Source: Pseudazoarcus sp963975885 | GTDB lineage: Bacteria > Pseudomonadota > Gammaproteobacteria > Burkholderiales > Rhodocyclaceae | DNA length: 64,000 nucleotides | Assembly (NCBI GenBank): GCA_963975885.1 | Contig: CAXBIS010000004.1 | Coordinates: 131,287-195,286, forward strand | Direction: 5' to 3' | Shown: positions 1-8,368 of the stretch, one piece after another | Position numbering within the stretch: the stretch's first letter is position 1 | Layout: each line of letters opens with the position of its first letter | Made by a program: the position numbers and the translations under genes | The notes under the pieces: generated by a model | Told to the model about the DNA's origin: nothing | Databases searched by the model: none | The model's input: only the letters and a program-made list of their open reading frames with translations

Positions 1-152
1 AGTACTGGATCTGGCGAATGTCCATGGCAGGTATCAGTAAATCAGATTGGATCGATCTTGATTCATTATTGGCGCTGATGCCATCCCTTCCATAGACTTT
101 CTCCCACAGAACGAGGGTCATGCTCGGCAATGACCCCGACGAGGAGACAGTC
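1..152. other. leading intergenic segment, no gene seen
   Basis: No open frame with coding character ends or starts here. The stretch is more AT-rich than the genes that follow and presumably holds the promoter of the ubiX operon, but I cannot pick convincing -35/-10 hexamers. It does not contain the AGGGTAA box found before the other catabolic operons. Confidence 0.4.
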
Positions 153-203
153 ATGGCGCATCGAGCCAGCGTCGCCCCTGCGTGTCCGGGAGCAGTCCGG
201 TGA
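153..203 (+). CDS. possible 16-residue leader peptide upstream of ubiX
   Basis: An ATG at 153 is preceded by a strong Shine-Dalgarno (GAGGAG, 140-145) and opens a 16-codon frame. It closes at TGA 201-203, overlapping the GTG start of ubiX at 200 in a GTGA junction. This fits a translationally coupled leader. The peptide has no run of rare or regulatory codons, and it may simply be a chance frame behind a good ribosome site. Confidence 0.3.
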   Translation: MAHRASVAPACPGAVR

Positions 204-805
204 GTCGCGCGGGGCAGCGCATCATCGTTGGTATCAGCGGCGCCTCCGGCGCGGTGTTCGGCATTCGCCTGCTCGAGATCCTGCGTGAACTCGGGATGGA
301 GACGCATCTGGTGATGTCGCGTTCGGCCGAAATCACGCTGGCGCACGAAACCACCTACAAGGTCGCCGACGTACACGCGCTGGCCAGCGTCGTGCACGCG
401 CCGCACGATATCGCGGCGGCGATCTCTTCGGGTTCGTTCCGCACGGCCGGCATGATCGTCGCGCCGTGCTCGATCCGCAGCATGTCCGAGATTGCCCACG
501 GTACGACCACCAGCCTGCTCACGCGCGCGGCCGACGTGGTGCTCAAGGATCATCGTCGCCTGGTGCTGATGGTGCGCGAGACCCCGCTGCACCTGGGGCA
601 TTTGCGCACGATGACGCAACTGGCCGAGATGGGCGCGATCATCGCGCCTCCGGTGCCGGCCTTCTACGGGCGGCCGGAGACGATCGAGGATCTGGTCGAT
701 CACTCGCTCGGGCGCGTGCTCGACCTGTTCGACATCGACGCCGGCGTGGTCGAACGCTGGGGCGAGGGTTCGCGTCGCTCCCCGCGAGCGCTCGCGCGCG
801 GCTGA
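200..805 (+). CDS. ubiX: UbiX-family flavin prenyltransferase
   Basis: About 201 residues, the usual size of UbiX/Pad1 proteins. These join dimethylallyl phosphate to FMN to make prenylated FMN, the cofactor of UbiD decarboxylases. The flavin-binding GISGASGA motif is near residues 11-18. The PCS..S...IAHG stretch and the RETPLH motif of the family are also present. GTG 200 is chosen because GGGAG lies 8 nt upstream and because it overlaps the stop of a preceding short frame; GTG 182 in the same frame has no ribosome site. A UbiD protein is encoded at 11961-13415, so a dedicated cofactor role for this cluster is likely. It heads an operon with the mocA-like and araC genes. Confidence 0.9.
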   Translation: MSRAGQRIIVGISGASGAVFGIRLLEILRELGMETHLVMSRSAEITLAHETTYKVADVHALASVVHAPHDIAAAISSGSFRTAGMIVAPCSIRSMSEIAHGTTTSLLTRAADVVLKDHRRLVLMVRETPLHLGHLRTMTQLAEMGAIIAPPVPAFYGRPETIEDLVDHSLGRVLDLFDIDAGVVERWGEGSRRSPRALARG

Positions 806-818
806 GCCGGAGGCCGGC

Positions 819-1430
819 ATGAGCGCACACGCGTCGCATGACATTGTCGGTATCGTGCTGGCGGCCGGGCGTGGTCGCCGCTTCGGTGGTGACAAGCTGC
901 GCCGGGCGTTGCCCGACGGCACGCCCATCGGGTTGGCCAGCGCCCGCGCGTTGCGCGCCGCGCTGCCGGGCCGCGTGCTTGCCGTGGTTCGTTTCGGCGA
1001 GACCAATCTGCGCGGTGAATTCGAAGCGGACGGAATCGAATGTGTCGAATGCACGGATGCGGACAGCGGGATGGGGGCGTCGCTGGCCAGCGGCGTCCGC
1101 GCGACGGACGATGCCGCTGGCTGGCTGATTGCGCTCGGTGACATGCCGTTCGTACGCACCGAGACCGTGGCGGCGATCACCGCTGCGCTGGCCGGTGGTG
1201 CGCGCATCGCTGCCCCGGTGCATGCGGGGCGGCGCGGACATCCGGTCGGCTTCTCGGCCGACCTGCGCGACGAGTTGCTGGCCCTGGGCGGAGACGAGGG
1301 CGCGCGCAGCGTGGTCGCGCGTCACCGTCGCGACCTCGTTCCGATCCATTGCGACGATGCCGGAGTTCTTGCCGACATCGATACGCCGGCCGATCTCGCC
1401 ACCGCCCTGGCGGTGCACGGTGCCGGCTGA
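819..1430 (+). CDS. MocA/MobA-like molybdopterin nucleotidyltransferase
   Basis: 203 residues of the NTP-transferase fold. The N-terminal nucleotide-binding loop (GIVLAAGRGRRFGGDK, residues 11-26) and the later LGDMPFV motif match MocA and MobA proteins, which attach CMP or GMP to molybdopterin. The molybdenum hydroxylase encoded just downstream belongs to the xanthine dehydrogenase family, which uses the cytosine dinucleotide in many bacterial members. A dedicated CTP:molybdopterin cytidylyltransferase is therefore the best guess. The start follows GGAGG at a normal distance. The gene lies 13 bp after ubiX and 20 bp before the araC gene, consistent with one transcript. Confidence 0.8.
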   Translation: MSAHASHDIVGIVLAAGRGRRFGGDKLRRALPDGTPIGLASARALRAALPGRVLAVVRFGETNLRGEFEADGIECVECTDADSGMGASLASGVRATDDAAGWLIALGDMPFVRTETVAAITAALAGGARIAAPVHAGRRGHPVGFSADLRDELLALGGDEGARSVVARHRRDLVPIHCDDAGVLADIDTPADLATALAVHGAG

Positions 1431-1450
1431 ACCGACCGGAGGAGACTGAA

Positions 1451-2320
1451 ATGTCCACCGCGATCAAGATCCTGCAAGGCGCCTTCGGGCGCGTGGCGCT
1501 GCTGTGCATGGACAAGCCCCTGGTGGCGCATGCCCATCATCACTGCCATCTATTGATCAAGCTCAGCGGGGCGGATACGCGCTTCATCGTGCGCGAGCGT
1601 GTGCAGCCCCTGACCGACCGCAACGCCGTCGTGGTCAACGCCTGGGAGCCGCACGCCTACGCGCATCACGACGAGGCCGGCATGCCCAGCGTGCTGCTGG
1701 CGATGTACATCGAACCCGCCTGGCTGGCCGACATTCAGCGCGCGCTGGCGGTCAGCAGCCATCCGCACTTCTTCCCCCAGTCCTGTGTGGCGATGTCCGA
1801 TCATGCGCGACAGCTTGCCGACCGGCTCGCGGCAGACATGCTGTTGCCCGAGGGCATCGAGCCACAGCAACTCGAGGAGCGGCTGTTCGACCTGATCATC
1901 GCGATCATCGACCGCAACTCCGAGTGGCGCAATTTCGGTGCGCTGCTGCGCAGCATGCCCGCGTGTTCCATGGATGCGCGCATCCGGCGTGCCATCGTGA
2001 TGATGCGCGACAACGTCGGCGTCGGGCAGGACATGGACCGGCTCGCAGCCGAGTGCGGCCTGTCGCGCGCGCACTTCTTCGCGCTGTTCCGGCGCTGCAC
2101 GCGGCTCACGCCTGCCGTCTACGCCAACGTGCTGCGCATGGAGGCGGCCATCCAGGAGCTGTCCGGCAGCGTGAATTCGATCGCCGACATCGGCTACGAC
2201 GTCGGTTTCTCCGCGCCGGGACATTTCACGCGTTTTTTCCGTGACCAGCTCGGCATCACGCCCAGCGAATACCGACGGGTGGTCAGCATCGTCGAGGAGC
2301 GCGCGGCGCTGGCCGAATGA
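1451..2320 (+). CDS. AraC-family transcriptional regulator
   Basis: 289 residues. The N-terminal half is histidine-rich (HAHHHCH near residues 27-33) and cupin-like, as in AraC sensor domains. The C-terminal 100 residues hold the two helix-turn-helix motifs of the family (MDRLAAECGLSRAHFFALFRR and the IADIGYDVGFSAPGHFTRFFR type sequence). The start is fixed by GGAGGAGACT just upstream. It sits between the ubiX-mocA genes and the hydroxylase operon, and is the natural candidate to bind the paired AGGGTAA boxes at 2332, 13471 and 13641. The effector is probably the substrate or an intermediate of the pathway (inference). Confidence 0.88.
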   Translation: MSTAIKILQGAFGRVALLCMDKPLVAHAHHHCHLLIKLSGADTRFIVRERVQPLTDRNAVVVNAWEPHAYAHHDEAGMPSVLLAMYIEPAWLADIQRALAVSSHPHFFPQSCVAMSDHARQLADRLAADMLLPEGIEPQQLEERLFDLIIAIIDRNSEWRNFGALLRSMPACSMDARIRRAIVMMRDNVGVGQDMDRLAAECGLSRAHFFALFRRCTRLTPAVYANVLRMEAAIQELSGSVNSIADIGYDVGFSAPGHFTRFFRDQLGITPSEYRRVVSIVEERAALAE

Positions 2321-2331
2321 ATCGGCCAGAT

Positions 2332-2397
2332 ATTCAGACTCCAGGGTAAACCGTCTTACGAGGCGGTAAAGCCGCCCGTGGCCTTCGTTCTTACCAT
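2332..2397 (+). promoter_or_regulatory. paired AGGGTAA-type boxes and -10 element before the hydroxylase operon
   Basis: The sequence GACTCCAGGGTAAA ends at 2350, and a second GGTAAA lies at 2365-2370, exactly 20 bp (two helical turns) from the first at 2345-2350. A -10-like TACCAT (2392-2397) follows 21 nt after the proximal box. The same geometry occurs upstream of ubiD, on the other strand. I read this as the binding site of the AraC protein encoded immediately upstream, overlapping the -35 region. Confidence 0.6.
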
Positions 2398-2445
2398 GCA
2401 TTGCAGCGCGCGCAGTGCGTGCATCCCTGAACGAGGACCCAGCCC

Positions 2446-5400
2446 ATGCCCAGCAACGCGGGCGCCCAAGCTTCGCATGCCGAGTCACCCGAGCGATATG
2501 TCGGGCGTCGCGTCGAGCGCGTCGAGGATGCGGCCCTGCTCACCGGCCGCGGCAGCTTCGCCGACGATCTGGGCACGCGACCGGGGACCTTGCACGCGGC
2601 CGTGCTGCGTTCGCCGCATGCGCATGCACGCATCCTCGCGCTCGACGTGGCGAGCGCCGAAGCCGCGCCCGGCGTGGTCGCCGTGCTCACCGGCGAGGAC
2701 GTGCAGCGCTGGTCCGACCCCTTCATTGCCGGCGTGCGGGTGCCCGTGCAGCACTGGGCGCTGGCGGTCGATCGCGTGCGCCATGTCGGCGAGCCGGTGG
2801 CCGTGGTCGTCGCGCGCGACCGTTATCTGGCCGAGGATGCGGTCGAGTTGATCCGCGCCGAATACGCACCGCTCGATCCGGTCGTCGGCATCGAGGCGGC
2901 GCTGGCCGATGGCGCTCCAATGGTGCACGAGGCGGCGGGCAGCAATGTCGTGGTCGATCGCGACTACCGCTACGGCGACCCGGACGCGGCTTTCGCCGGA
3001 GCGGCCCATCGCATCGCGCTGACCGTGCATTACCCGCGCAATTCGTGCACACCGATCGAGGGTGCGGTGGTGCTCGCCGAGCACCTGGCCGGCGACGAGG
3101 GCTACGAAGTATTGTCGAATTTCATGGGCCCGTTCTCGCTGCACGCGGTCATGGCGATGGCGCTGCGCGTGCCCGGCAACCGCCTGCGTCACCGCACACC
3201 GCGGGATTCGGGCGGCAGTTTCGGCGTCAAGCAGGCGGTGTTTCCGTATGTGGTGCTGATGTGCCTGGCCGCGCGCAAGGCCGGCGCCCCGGTCAAATGG
3301 GTCGAGGACCGCCTCGAGCATCTGGTCGCTGCAACTTCGGCCACGGCGCGGCTGGCGCACATCGAGGCCGCGGTGGAGACCGACGGGCGCATCACCGCAT
3401 TGCGCATCGACCAGACCGACGACGTCGGCGCCTATCTGCGCGCGCCCGAACCGGCCACGCTGTTTCGCATGCATGGCTGCCTCACCGGGGCTTATGCGAT
3501 CGAGCATCTGGCCGTGCGCTGCCGCGCGGTGCTGACCAATGCCACGCCCACCGGACTGGTACGCGGCTTTGGCGGTCCGCAGGTGTATTTCGCGCTGGAA
3601 CGCCTGATCCGGCGCATCGCGGTCGAACTGGGTGTGGACGTGCTCGATGTCTATCGGCGCAACTTCGTCGCCGCCGACGCCTTTCCCTATCGCGCGCCGG
3701 CCGGCGCGCTGCTCGATTCGGGCGACTACGCCGCGGCGCTGGAACTGTCCCTGCGCGACGGTGGCCACGACGAGCTGCTGCGCCGCCGCGACGAAGCGCG
3801 CTCCGAGGGCCGCTTGTACGGCATCGGCTACGCGGCCGTGGTCGAGCCGTCGATCTCGAACATGGGCTACATCTCGACTGCGCTGACCCAGGCGCAGCGC
3901 GAGCGCGCCGGGCACAAGAACGGCGGCATCGCCAGCGCCACCGTCAACATCGATCTGCTCGGTGGTGTGAGCGTCGTCATCGCTTCGGCGCCCGCAGGGC
4001 AGGGGCACATGACGGTGTGCGCCCAGGTCGTGGCCGACGTGTTCGGGCTCGCGCCCGGGGACATCGCCGTCAACGTCGAGGTCGACACCCTCAAGGACGC
4101 CTGGTCGGTGGCCGCCGGCAACTATTCGAGCCGCTTCGCCGGCGCCGTGGCCGGCACCGTGCATCTGGCGGCGGTCGAACTGCGTGAGCGTCTGGCACGC
4201 ATCGCCGCGCATCACTTCGAATGCGCGGCCGACGCGGTCGAGTTTCGCGACGGCCGTGTGGGCCCGCGCGACGTGCCCGAGCGCGCACTGCCGTTCGCGC
4301 GTGCGGCAAGCAGTGCGCACTGGGCGCCCGCCTTGCTGCCCGAAGGTGAGACGCTGGGCCTGCGCGTGACCCGTTTCTGGAGCCCGGCGCCGCTCGAGGC
4401 GCCCGACGCGAGTGATCGCATCAACACTTCGGCCGCCTACGGCTTCGTGTTCGACCTGTGCGGCGTCGAGATCGAGCGCGACACCGGCCGGGTGCGCATT
4501 GACCGCTACGTGACCACCCATGACGCAGGCCGCATTCTCAACCCCGCGCTGGCCGACGGCCAGATTCGCGGCGCCTTCGCCCAGGGCCTGGGCGCAGCGC
4601 TGATGGAAGAATTGCGCTACGCCGACGACGGTGGCTTCCAGTCGGGTACCTTCGCCGACTATCTGGTGCCGACCACCTGCGAGGTGCCGGATCCGCTGAT
4701 CCTGCACATGGAAACACCGTCGCCGTTTACGCCGCTGGGTGCCAAGGGGCTGGGCGAGGGCAACAACATGAGCACGCCGGTGTGCATCGCCAACGCCGTG
4801 GCCGACGCGCTCGCGCCGCACGGCGACCTCGACGATCTGCGCCTTCCGCTCACACCCAACCGGGTGCTGTCGCTGATCGGTTTCGACGACCCGCCGCCGA
4901 GCACGCCGCTGGAGGCCGCGTGCAGCGAGCCGGCGGCCGGCGGCGGGCGCGCGCTGGCCGCGAGCGGCACCACCGACATCGCCGCCTCGCCCGAAGCGGT
5001 GTTCGCGGTGCTGCTGGACCCGGTTGCCCTGGCGCGCGTGATTCCGGGCTGCCATGCGCTCGAAACCATTGGCGAGCATCGGTATCGCGCCGACGTCACG
5101 GTGGGCGTCGGCCTGGTGCGCGCGCGCTACGCGGCCGAGATCGAACTGTCCGAACTCGATCCGCCGCGCAGCCTGCGGCTCGCCGGCAGCGGGCTGTCCT
5201 CGCTGGGAGCGGCGCGTGGCAGCGGCCGCGTGACGCTGGAGCCGAGCGAGGGTGGCACGCGACTCGCCTACGACTATCGCGCCGAAGTCAGTGGCAAGGT
5301 CGCCGCGGTGGGCGGACGCATGCTCGAAGGCGCGGCGAAGATCGTGCTGGCCGAACTGTTCGAACAGCTCGGTCAGCAGGCTGGCGGCGGCAGTGTCCGC

Positions 5401-5451
5401 CGGCGCTCGCTGTGGGCGCGACTGCTGCGCATGCTGGGGGTGGGGCGATGA
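2446..5451 (+). CDS. molybdenum hydroxylase large subunit with C-terminal CoxG/SRPBCC domain
   Basis: 1001 residues, about 200 longer than the usual large subunit of the xanthine dehydrogenase/CO dehydrogenase family. Residues 1-780 are the molybdopterin-binding subunit, with the conserved GAKGLGEG loop placing the predicted catalytic base at E771. Residues about 835-990 form an SRPBCC domain of the CoxG type (ASPEAVFAVLLDP, then PGCHALE). Free CoxG proteins help bring CO dehydrogenase-like enzymes to the membrane, so the fusion may do the same here. The enzyme should hydroxylate an aromatic or N-heterocyclic ring, or reduce a hydroxybenzoyl-CoA; the sequence alone does not decide. It overlaps the FAD-subunit gene by 4 bp. 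Confidence 0.88.
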   Translation: MPSNAGAQASHAESPERYVGRRVERVEDAALLTGRGSFADDLGTRPGTLHAAVLRSPHAHARILALDVASAEAAPGVVAVLTGEDVQRWSDPFIAGVRVPVQHWALAVDRVRHVGEPVAVVVARDRYLAEDAVELIRAEYAPLDPVVGIEAALADGAPMVHEAAGSNVVVDRDYRYGDPDAAFAGAAHRIALTVHYPRNSCTPIEGAVVLAEHLAGDEGYEVLSNFMGPFSLHAVMAMALRVPGNRLRHRTPRDSGGSFGVKQAVFPYVVLMCLAARKAGAPVKWVEDRLEHLVAATSATARLAHIEAAVETDGRITALRIDQTDDVGAYLRAPEPATLFRMHGCLTGAYAIEHLAVRCRAVLTNATPTGLVRGFGGPQVYFALERLIRRIAVELGVDVLDVYRRNFVAADAFPYRAPAGALLDSGDYAAALELSLRDGGHDELLRRRDEARSEGRLYGIGYAAVVEPSISNMGYISTALTQAQRERAGHKNGGIASATVNIDLLGGVSVVIASAPAGQGHMTVCAQVVADVFGLAPGDIAVNVEVDTLKDAWSVAAGNYSSRFAGAVAGTVHLAAVELRERLARIAAHHFECAADAVEFRDGRVGPRDVPERALPFARAASSAHWAPALLPEGETLGLRVTRFWSPAPLEAPDASDRINTSAAYGFVFDLCGVEIERDTGRVRIDRYVTTHDAGRILNPALADGQIRGAFAQGLGAALMEELRYADDGGFQSGTFADYLVPTTCEVPDPLILHMETPSPFTPLGAKGLGEGNNMSTPVCIANAVADALAPHGDLDDLRLPLTPNRVLSLIGFDDPPPSTPLEAACSEPAAGGGRALAASGTTDIAASPEAVFAVLLDPVALARVIPGCHALETIGEHRYRADVTVGVGLVRARYAAEIELSELDPPRSLRLAGSGLSSLGAARGSGRVTLEPSEGGTRLAYDYRAEVSGKVAAVGGRMLEGAAKIVLAELFEQLGQQAGGGSVRRRSLWARLLRMLGVGR

Positions 5452-6287
5452 AGCCGGCGGCCTTCGACTGGGTGCGCATCGACGCTGTCGAGGAGGCCTG
5501 CGCGCTGCTCGCCGAATACGGTGGCGACGCACGCATCCTCGCGGGCGGGCAATCGCTGATGGCGGTGCTCAACATGCGTCTGGCCCAGCCGCGCGTGCTG
5601 CTCGACATCTCGCGCTGCGCGCCGCTCGATCACGTGCGCAGCGACAACGGCATGCTGACCATCGGCGCGGCGGCCACGCAGGCGGCGGTCGAGTGGCGCG
5701 CGCATCTGGCCACAGAGGTGCCCTTGCTGGCGCAGGCCTTCCCGCACATCTCGCATTTCCAGGTGCGCAATCGCGGCACGGTCTGCGGCTCGGTCGCGCA
5801 TGCCGACCCGAGCGCCGAGCTGCCGCTGTGTCTGGCGCTGCTCGGCGGCGAAGTGGTGCTGCGCTCGCGCAAGCGCCGGCGCGTGCTTGCGGCCGCGGAC
5901 TTCTTCCGCGGCATGCTCACCACCGCGCGGCGCGACGATGAGCTGGTGGAAGCGGTGCGCTTTCCGCTCGCGCGCGAGGGCGCCGGCTACGCCTTCGACG
6001 AGTTTGCGATGCGCCACGGCGACTTCGCCATCGTCGCGTGCGCGGCCGAGGTCACGGCCGAGCGACTGCGGCTGGCCGTCGGAGGGGTGGCCGACCGGCC
6101 CTGCGTGGTCGAGTGGGAACGGCTCGAAGGCGACGCGTTGGCCGACGCCATCAACGATTTCGCCTGGAGTCTGCAGGCGCAGGACGACGCGCACGCGAGC
6201 GCGGCCTATCGCCGTCATCTGGTGCGTCGTCTCGCACCGCGCGTGATCGCGGCGGCCGAGGCGCTCCGTGCGGGAGAACAGGAATGA
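5448..6287 (+). CDS. molybdenum hydroxylase FAD-binding (medium) subunit
   Basis: 279 residues, typical of the CoxM-like FAD subunit of three-subunit molybdenum hydroxylases. The early AGGQSL motif (FAD pyrophosphate contact) and the CGSVAHADPSAELP stretch match the two flavin-binding loops of the family. No extra [4Fe-4S] insertion is seen, unlike the equivalent subunit of 4-hydroxybenzoyl-CoA reductase, which argues mildly against that enzyme. The gene starts with an ATGA overlap with the large-subunit gene and ends with an ATGA overlap with the iron-sulfur subunit gene. The three are thus translated as a coupled unit in the order large-medium-small. Confidence 0.9.
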   Translation: MKPAAFDWVRIDAVEEACALLAEYGGDARILAGGQSLMAVLNMRLAQPRVLLDISRCAPLDHVRSDNGMLTIGAAATQAAVEWRAHLATEVPLLAQAFPHISHFQVRNRGTVCGSVAHADPSAELPLCLALLGGEVVLRSRKRRRVLAAADFFRGMLTTARRDDELVEAVRFPLAREGAGYAFDEFAMRHGDFAIVACAAEVTAERLRLAVGGVADRPCVVEWERLEGDALADAINDFAWSLQAQDDAHASAAYRRHLVRRLAPRVIAAAEALRAGEQE

Positions 6288-6802
6288 AGCGAATCGACGC
6301 CGGAAGCCGCGAGCCGGTCACCTTGGTGCTCAATGGGCGCGAATGCTCGGCATTGGCCGAGCCACGCACCCTGCTGTCGGACTTTCTGCGCCATGACCTG
6401 GGTGCGACCGGCACCCATGTGGGCTGCGAGCACGGCGTATGCGGCGCGTGCACGGTGCGCATCGACGGCGTGGCCGTGCGTGCCTGCCTGACGCTGGCCG
6501 TGCAGGCCGAGGGGCTGCGCGTCGACACCGTCGAGGGACTGGCCGCAGCCGACGGAACGCTCGACGAACTGCAGCAGGCCTTCCGCCGCCATCACGCGCT
6601 GCAGTGTGGTTTCTGCACGGCCGGCATCCTGATGTCGTGCGCGGATTTCCTGCGCCGCGTGACACAGCCGGACGAGGGCACCGTGCGCGAGATGCTCTCC
6701 GGCCATCTGTGCCGTTGCACCGGATACACCCCCATCGTCGCTGCGGTGCTCGAAGTCGCCGCGGCACGTCGAAAAACTGACGAGGAGACCCGCGATGCTT
6801 GA
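6284..6802 (+). CDS. molybdenum hydroxylase [2Fe-2S] small subunit
   Basis: 172 residues with the two [2Fe-2S] domains of CoxS/XdhA-type small subunits. The plant-ferredoxin-like cluster uses C48, C53, C56 and C68. The C-terminal helical domain cluster uses C108, C111, C143 and C145 (QCGFC and CRC motifs). It passes electrons between the molybdenum site and FAD in the complex formed with the two preceding gene products. It overlaps the following ligase gene by 8 bp, supporting one operon. Confidence 0.92.
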   Translation: MKRIDAGSREPVTLVLNGRECSALAEPRTLLSDFLRHDLGATGTHVGCEHGVCGACTVRIDGVAVRACLTLAVQAEGLRVDTVEGLAAADGTLDELQQAFRRHHALQCGFCTAGILMSCADFLRRVTQPDEGTVREMLSGHLCRCTGYTPIVAAVLEVAAARRKTDEETRDA

Positions 6803-8345
6803 TCTCGGTCGCACCTTCCTGCAAAGCGTGGAACGCAGCCCGCAGGCGCTGGCCGTCGTCGACGGCAATACGCGCCTGACCTACGGCGATTGGGGCGAGC
6901 GCATCCTCGCAGTGGCCGGCGGTCTGCAACGCCTGGGCCTGCGCCACGGCGACCATCTGCTGGCGATCCTGCAGAACCGGGTGGAAATGGCCACGCTGCA
7001 CTGGGCCTGCCAGTTCCTCGGCGTCATCATCACGCCGCTGAACTGGCGCGCCAAGCCCGACGAGGTCGAGTACTGCCTGGCGGACTCGGGCGCGCGCGTG
7101 CTGGTGTTCGAGGACGTCGCGGCCGAGGCCGTGGCCGGCTCGCAAGCCGCGCAGGGCTGCGTGCGCATCGGCGTGGGTGAGGGCGTCGACGATGTCGCCA
7201 CGGTCGCTTTCGCGTCGCTGTACGACGGACCGGCGCTGACCGGCGGGCCGCGTGCGTGCGCCGACGACGTGTCGCTGATGCTCTACACCTCGGGCACCAC
7301 CGGCAAGCCCAAGGGCGTGCCGCGCCGCCATCGCCACGAGCGCGCTGCCGCGCTCGCCCATGTGGCGCAGAACCTGTACCGCAGTGGCGAGCGCACGCTC
7401 GGCGTGATGCCCCTGTATCACACCATGGGCGTGCGCTCGCTGCTCGCGATGGCGCTCATCGACGGGGTGTTCGTGTGCATGCCGCGCTTCGACGCGACAC
7501 GTGCGCTGTCGCTGATCGAGGCCGAGGGCGTGACCAATCTGTACCTGGTGCCGACCCTCTACCATGACCTGCTGGCCCATGCAGACTTCGCCACGCGTGA
7601 CATCTCCAGCGTGCGCAAGCTCGGCTTCGCCGGCGCACCGATGCCCGACGGGCTTCTGCTGCGACTCGAGCAGGCCTTCCGGCCGGAATTGTTCGTCAAC
7701 CACTACGGCAGTTCCGAGGTCTATACCTTTTCGATCAACCAGGACGCACGTGCGCGTCCGGGCAGCGCCGGGCGGGCCGGCATCAACGCGCGGCTGCGCG
7801 TCGTGCGCCTGGACGCCGAAGGCCCCGACGGGATCGCGGCGGTCGGCGAGGAAGGGCAGATCATCGCCGATCTCGCAGGCGACGAGGCCTTCGACGGCTA
7901 CTGGAACCGCGCCGATGCCGACGCCAGGGCCTTGCGCGGTGGCTGGTACTTCACCGGCGACACCGGCTATTTCGACGAGCGCGGCGAGCTGTTCGTGACC
8001 GGGCGCGTCGACGACATGATCATCAGCGGCGGCGAGAACATCTCGCCGGTGGACATCGAATCGGTGCTGTCGCTGCACCCGGACGTGGACGAGGTCGCCG
8101 TGGCGGGGCTCGAGGATGAACGCTGGGGTCAGCGCGTGGTGGCCTTCGTGCGCCGCCGTTCCGGCACGGCGGTCGATGCCGATGCGCTCGACGCGTACTG
8201 CCGCTCGACCGATCTGGCCAACTTCAAGCGCCCGCGCGAATACGTCTTCGTCGCCGAGGTACCCAAGTCGCCGGTCGGGAAGATCCTGCGCCGCAAGCTC
8301 GTTGCCGGCGAGTACGAGGCCGAGACCGCTTCCGAATCCCATTGA
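6795..8345 (+). CDS. AMP-dependent acyl-CoA ligase (aromatic acid type)
   Basis: 516 residues of the ANL adenylating family. The P-loop YTSGTTGKPKG is near residue 160, with NHYGSSE as the A5 region, the YFTGDTGYF A7 motif and the C-terminal KSPVGKILRR containing the catalytic lysine of the adenylation half-reaction. Its size and motifs fit 4-chlorobenzoate- or benzoate-type CoA ligases, but the substrate pocket cannot be read reliably. It lies inside the hydroxylase operon, followed after about 20 bp by an enoyl-CoA hydratase gene. This suggests that the acid is handled as a CoA thioester. Confidence 0.87.
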   Translation: MLDLGRTFLQSVERSPQALAVVDGNTRLTYGDWGERILAVAGGLQRLGLRHGDHLLAILQNRVEMATLHWACQFLGVIITPLNWRAKPDEVEYCLADSGARVLVFEDVAAEAVAGSQAAQGCVRIGVGEGVDDVATVAFASLYDGPALTGGPRACADDVSLMLYTSGTTGKPKGVPRRHRHERAAALAHVAQNLYRSGERTLGVMPLYHTMGVRSLLAMALIDGVFVCMPRFDATRALSLIEAEGVTNLYLVPTLYHDLLAHADFATRDISSVRKLGFAGAPMPDGLLLRLEQAFRPELFVNHYGSSEVYTFSINQDARARPGSAGRAGINARLRVVRLDAEGPDGIAAVGEEGQIIADLAGDEAFDGYWNRADADARALRGGWYFTGDTGYFDERGELFVTGRVDDMIISGGENISPVDIESVLSLHPDVDEVAVAGLEDERWGQRVVAFVRRRSGTAVDADALDAYCRSTDLANFKRPREYVFVAEVPKSPVGKILRRKLVAGEYEAETASESH

Positions 8346-8368
8346 ACCCATTCACAGGAACCATCGCC

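Noticed and set aside
2485..5532. 1015-residue open frame on the minus strand
   Set aside because: It is the antisense shadow of the molybdenum hydroxylase gene: arginine- and histidine-rich, no recognisable domain, caused by high GC at third codon positions.
2446..6802. assignment as 4-hydroxybenzoyl-CoA reductase
   Set aside because: Subunit types agree, but the FAD subunit lacks the extra iron-sulfur insertion of that enzyme, and the large subunit has a CoxG domain; a general name is safer.
6330..8351. 673-residue open frame on the minus strand
   Set aside because: Antisense to the [2Fe-2S] subunit and ligase genes; no ribosome site and no family motif.
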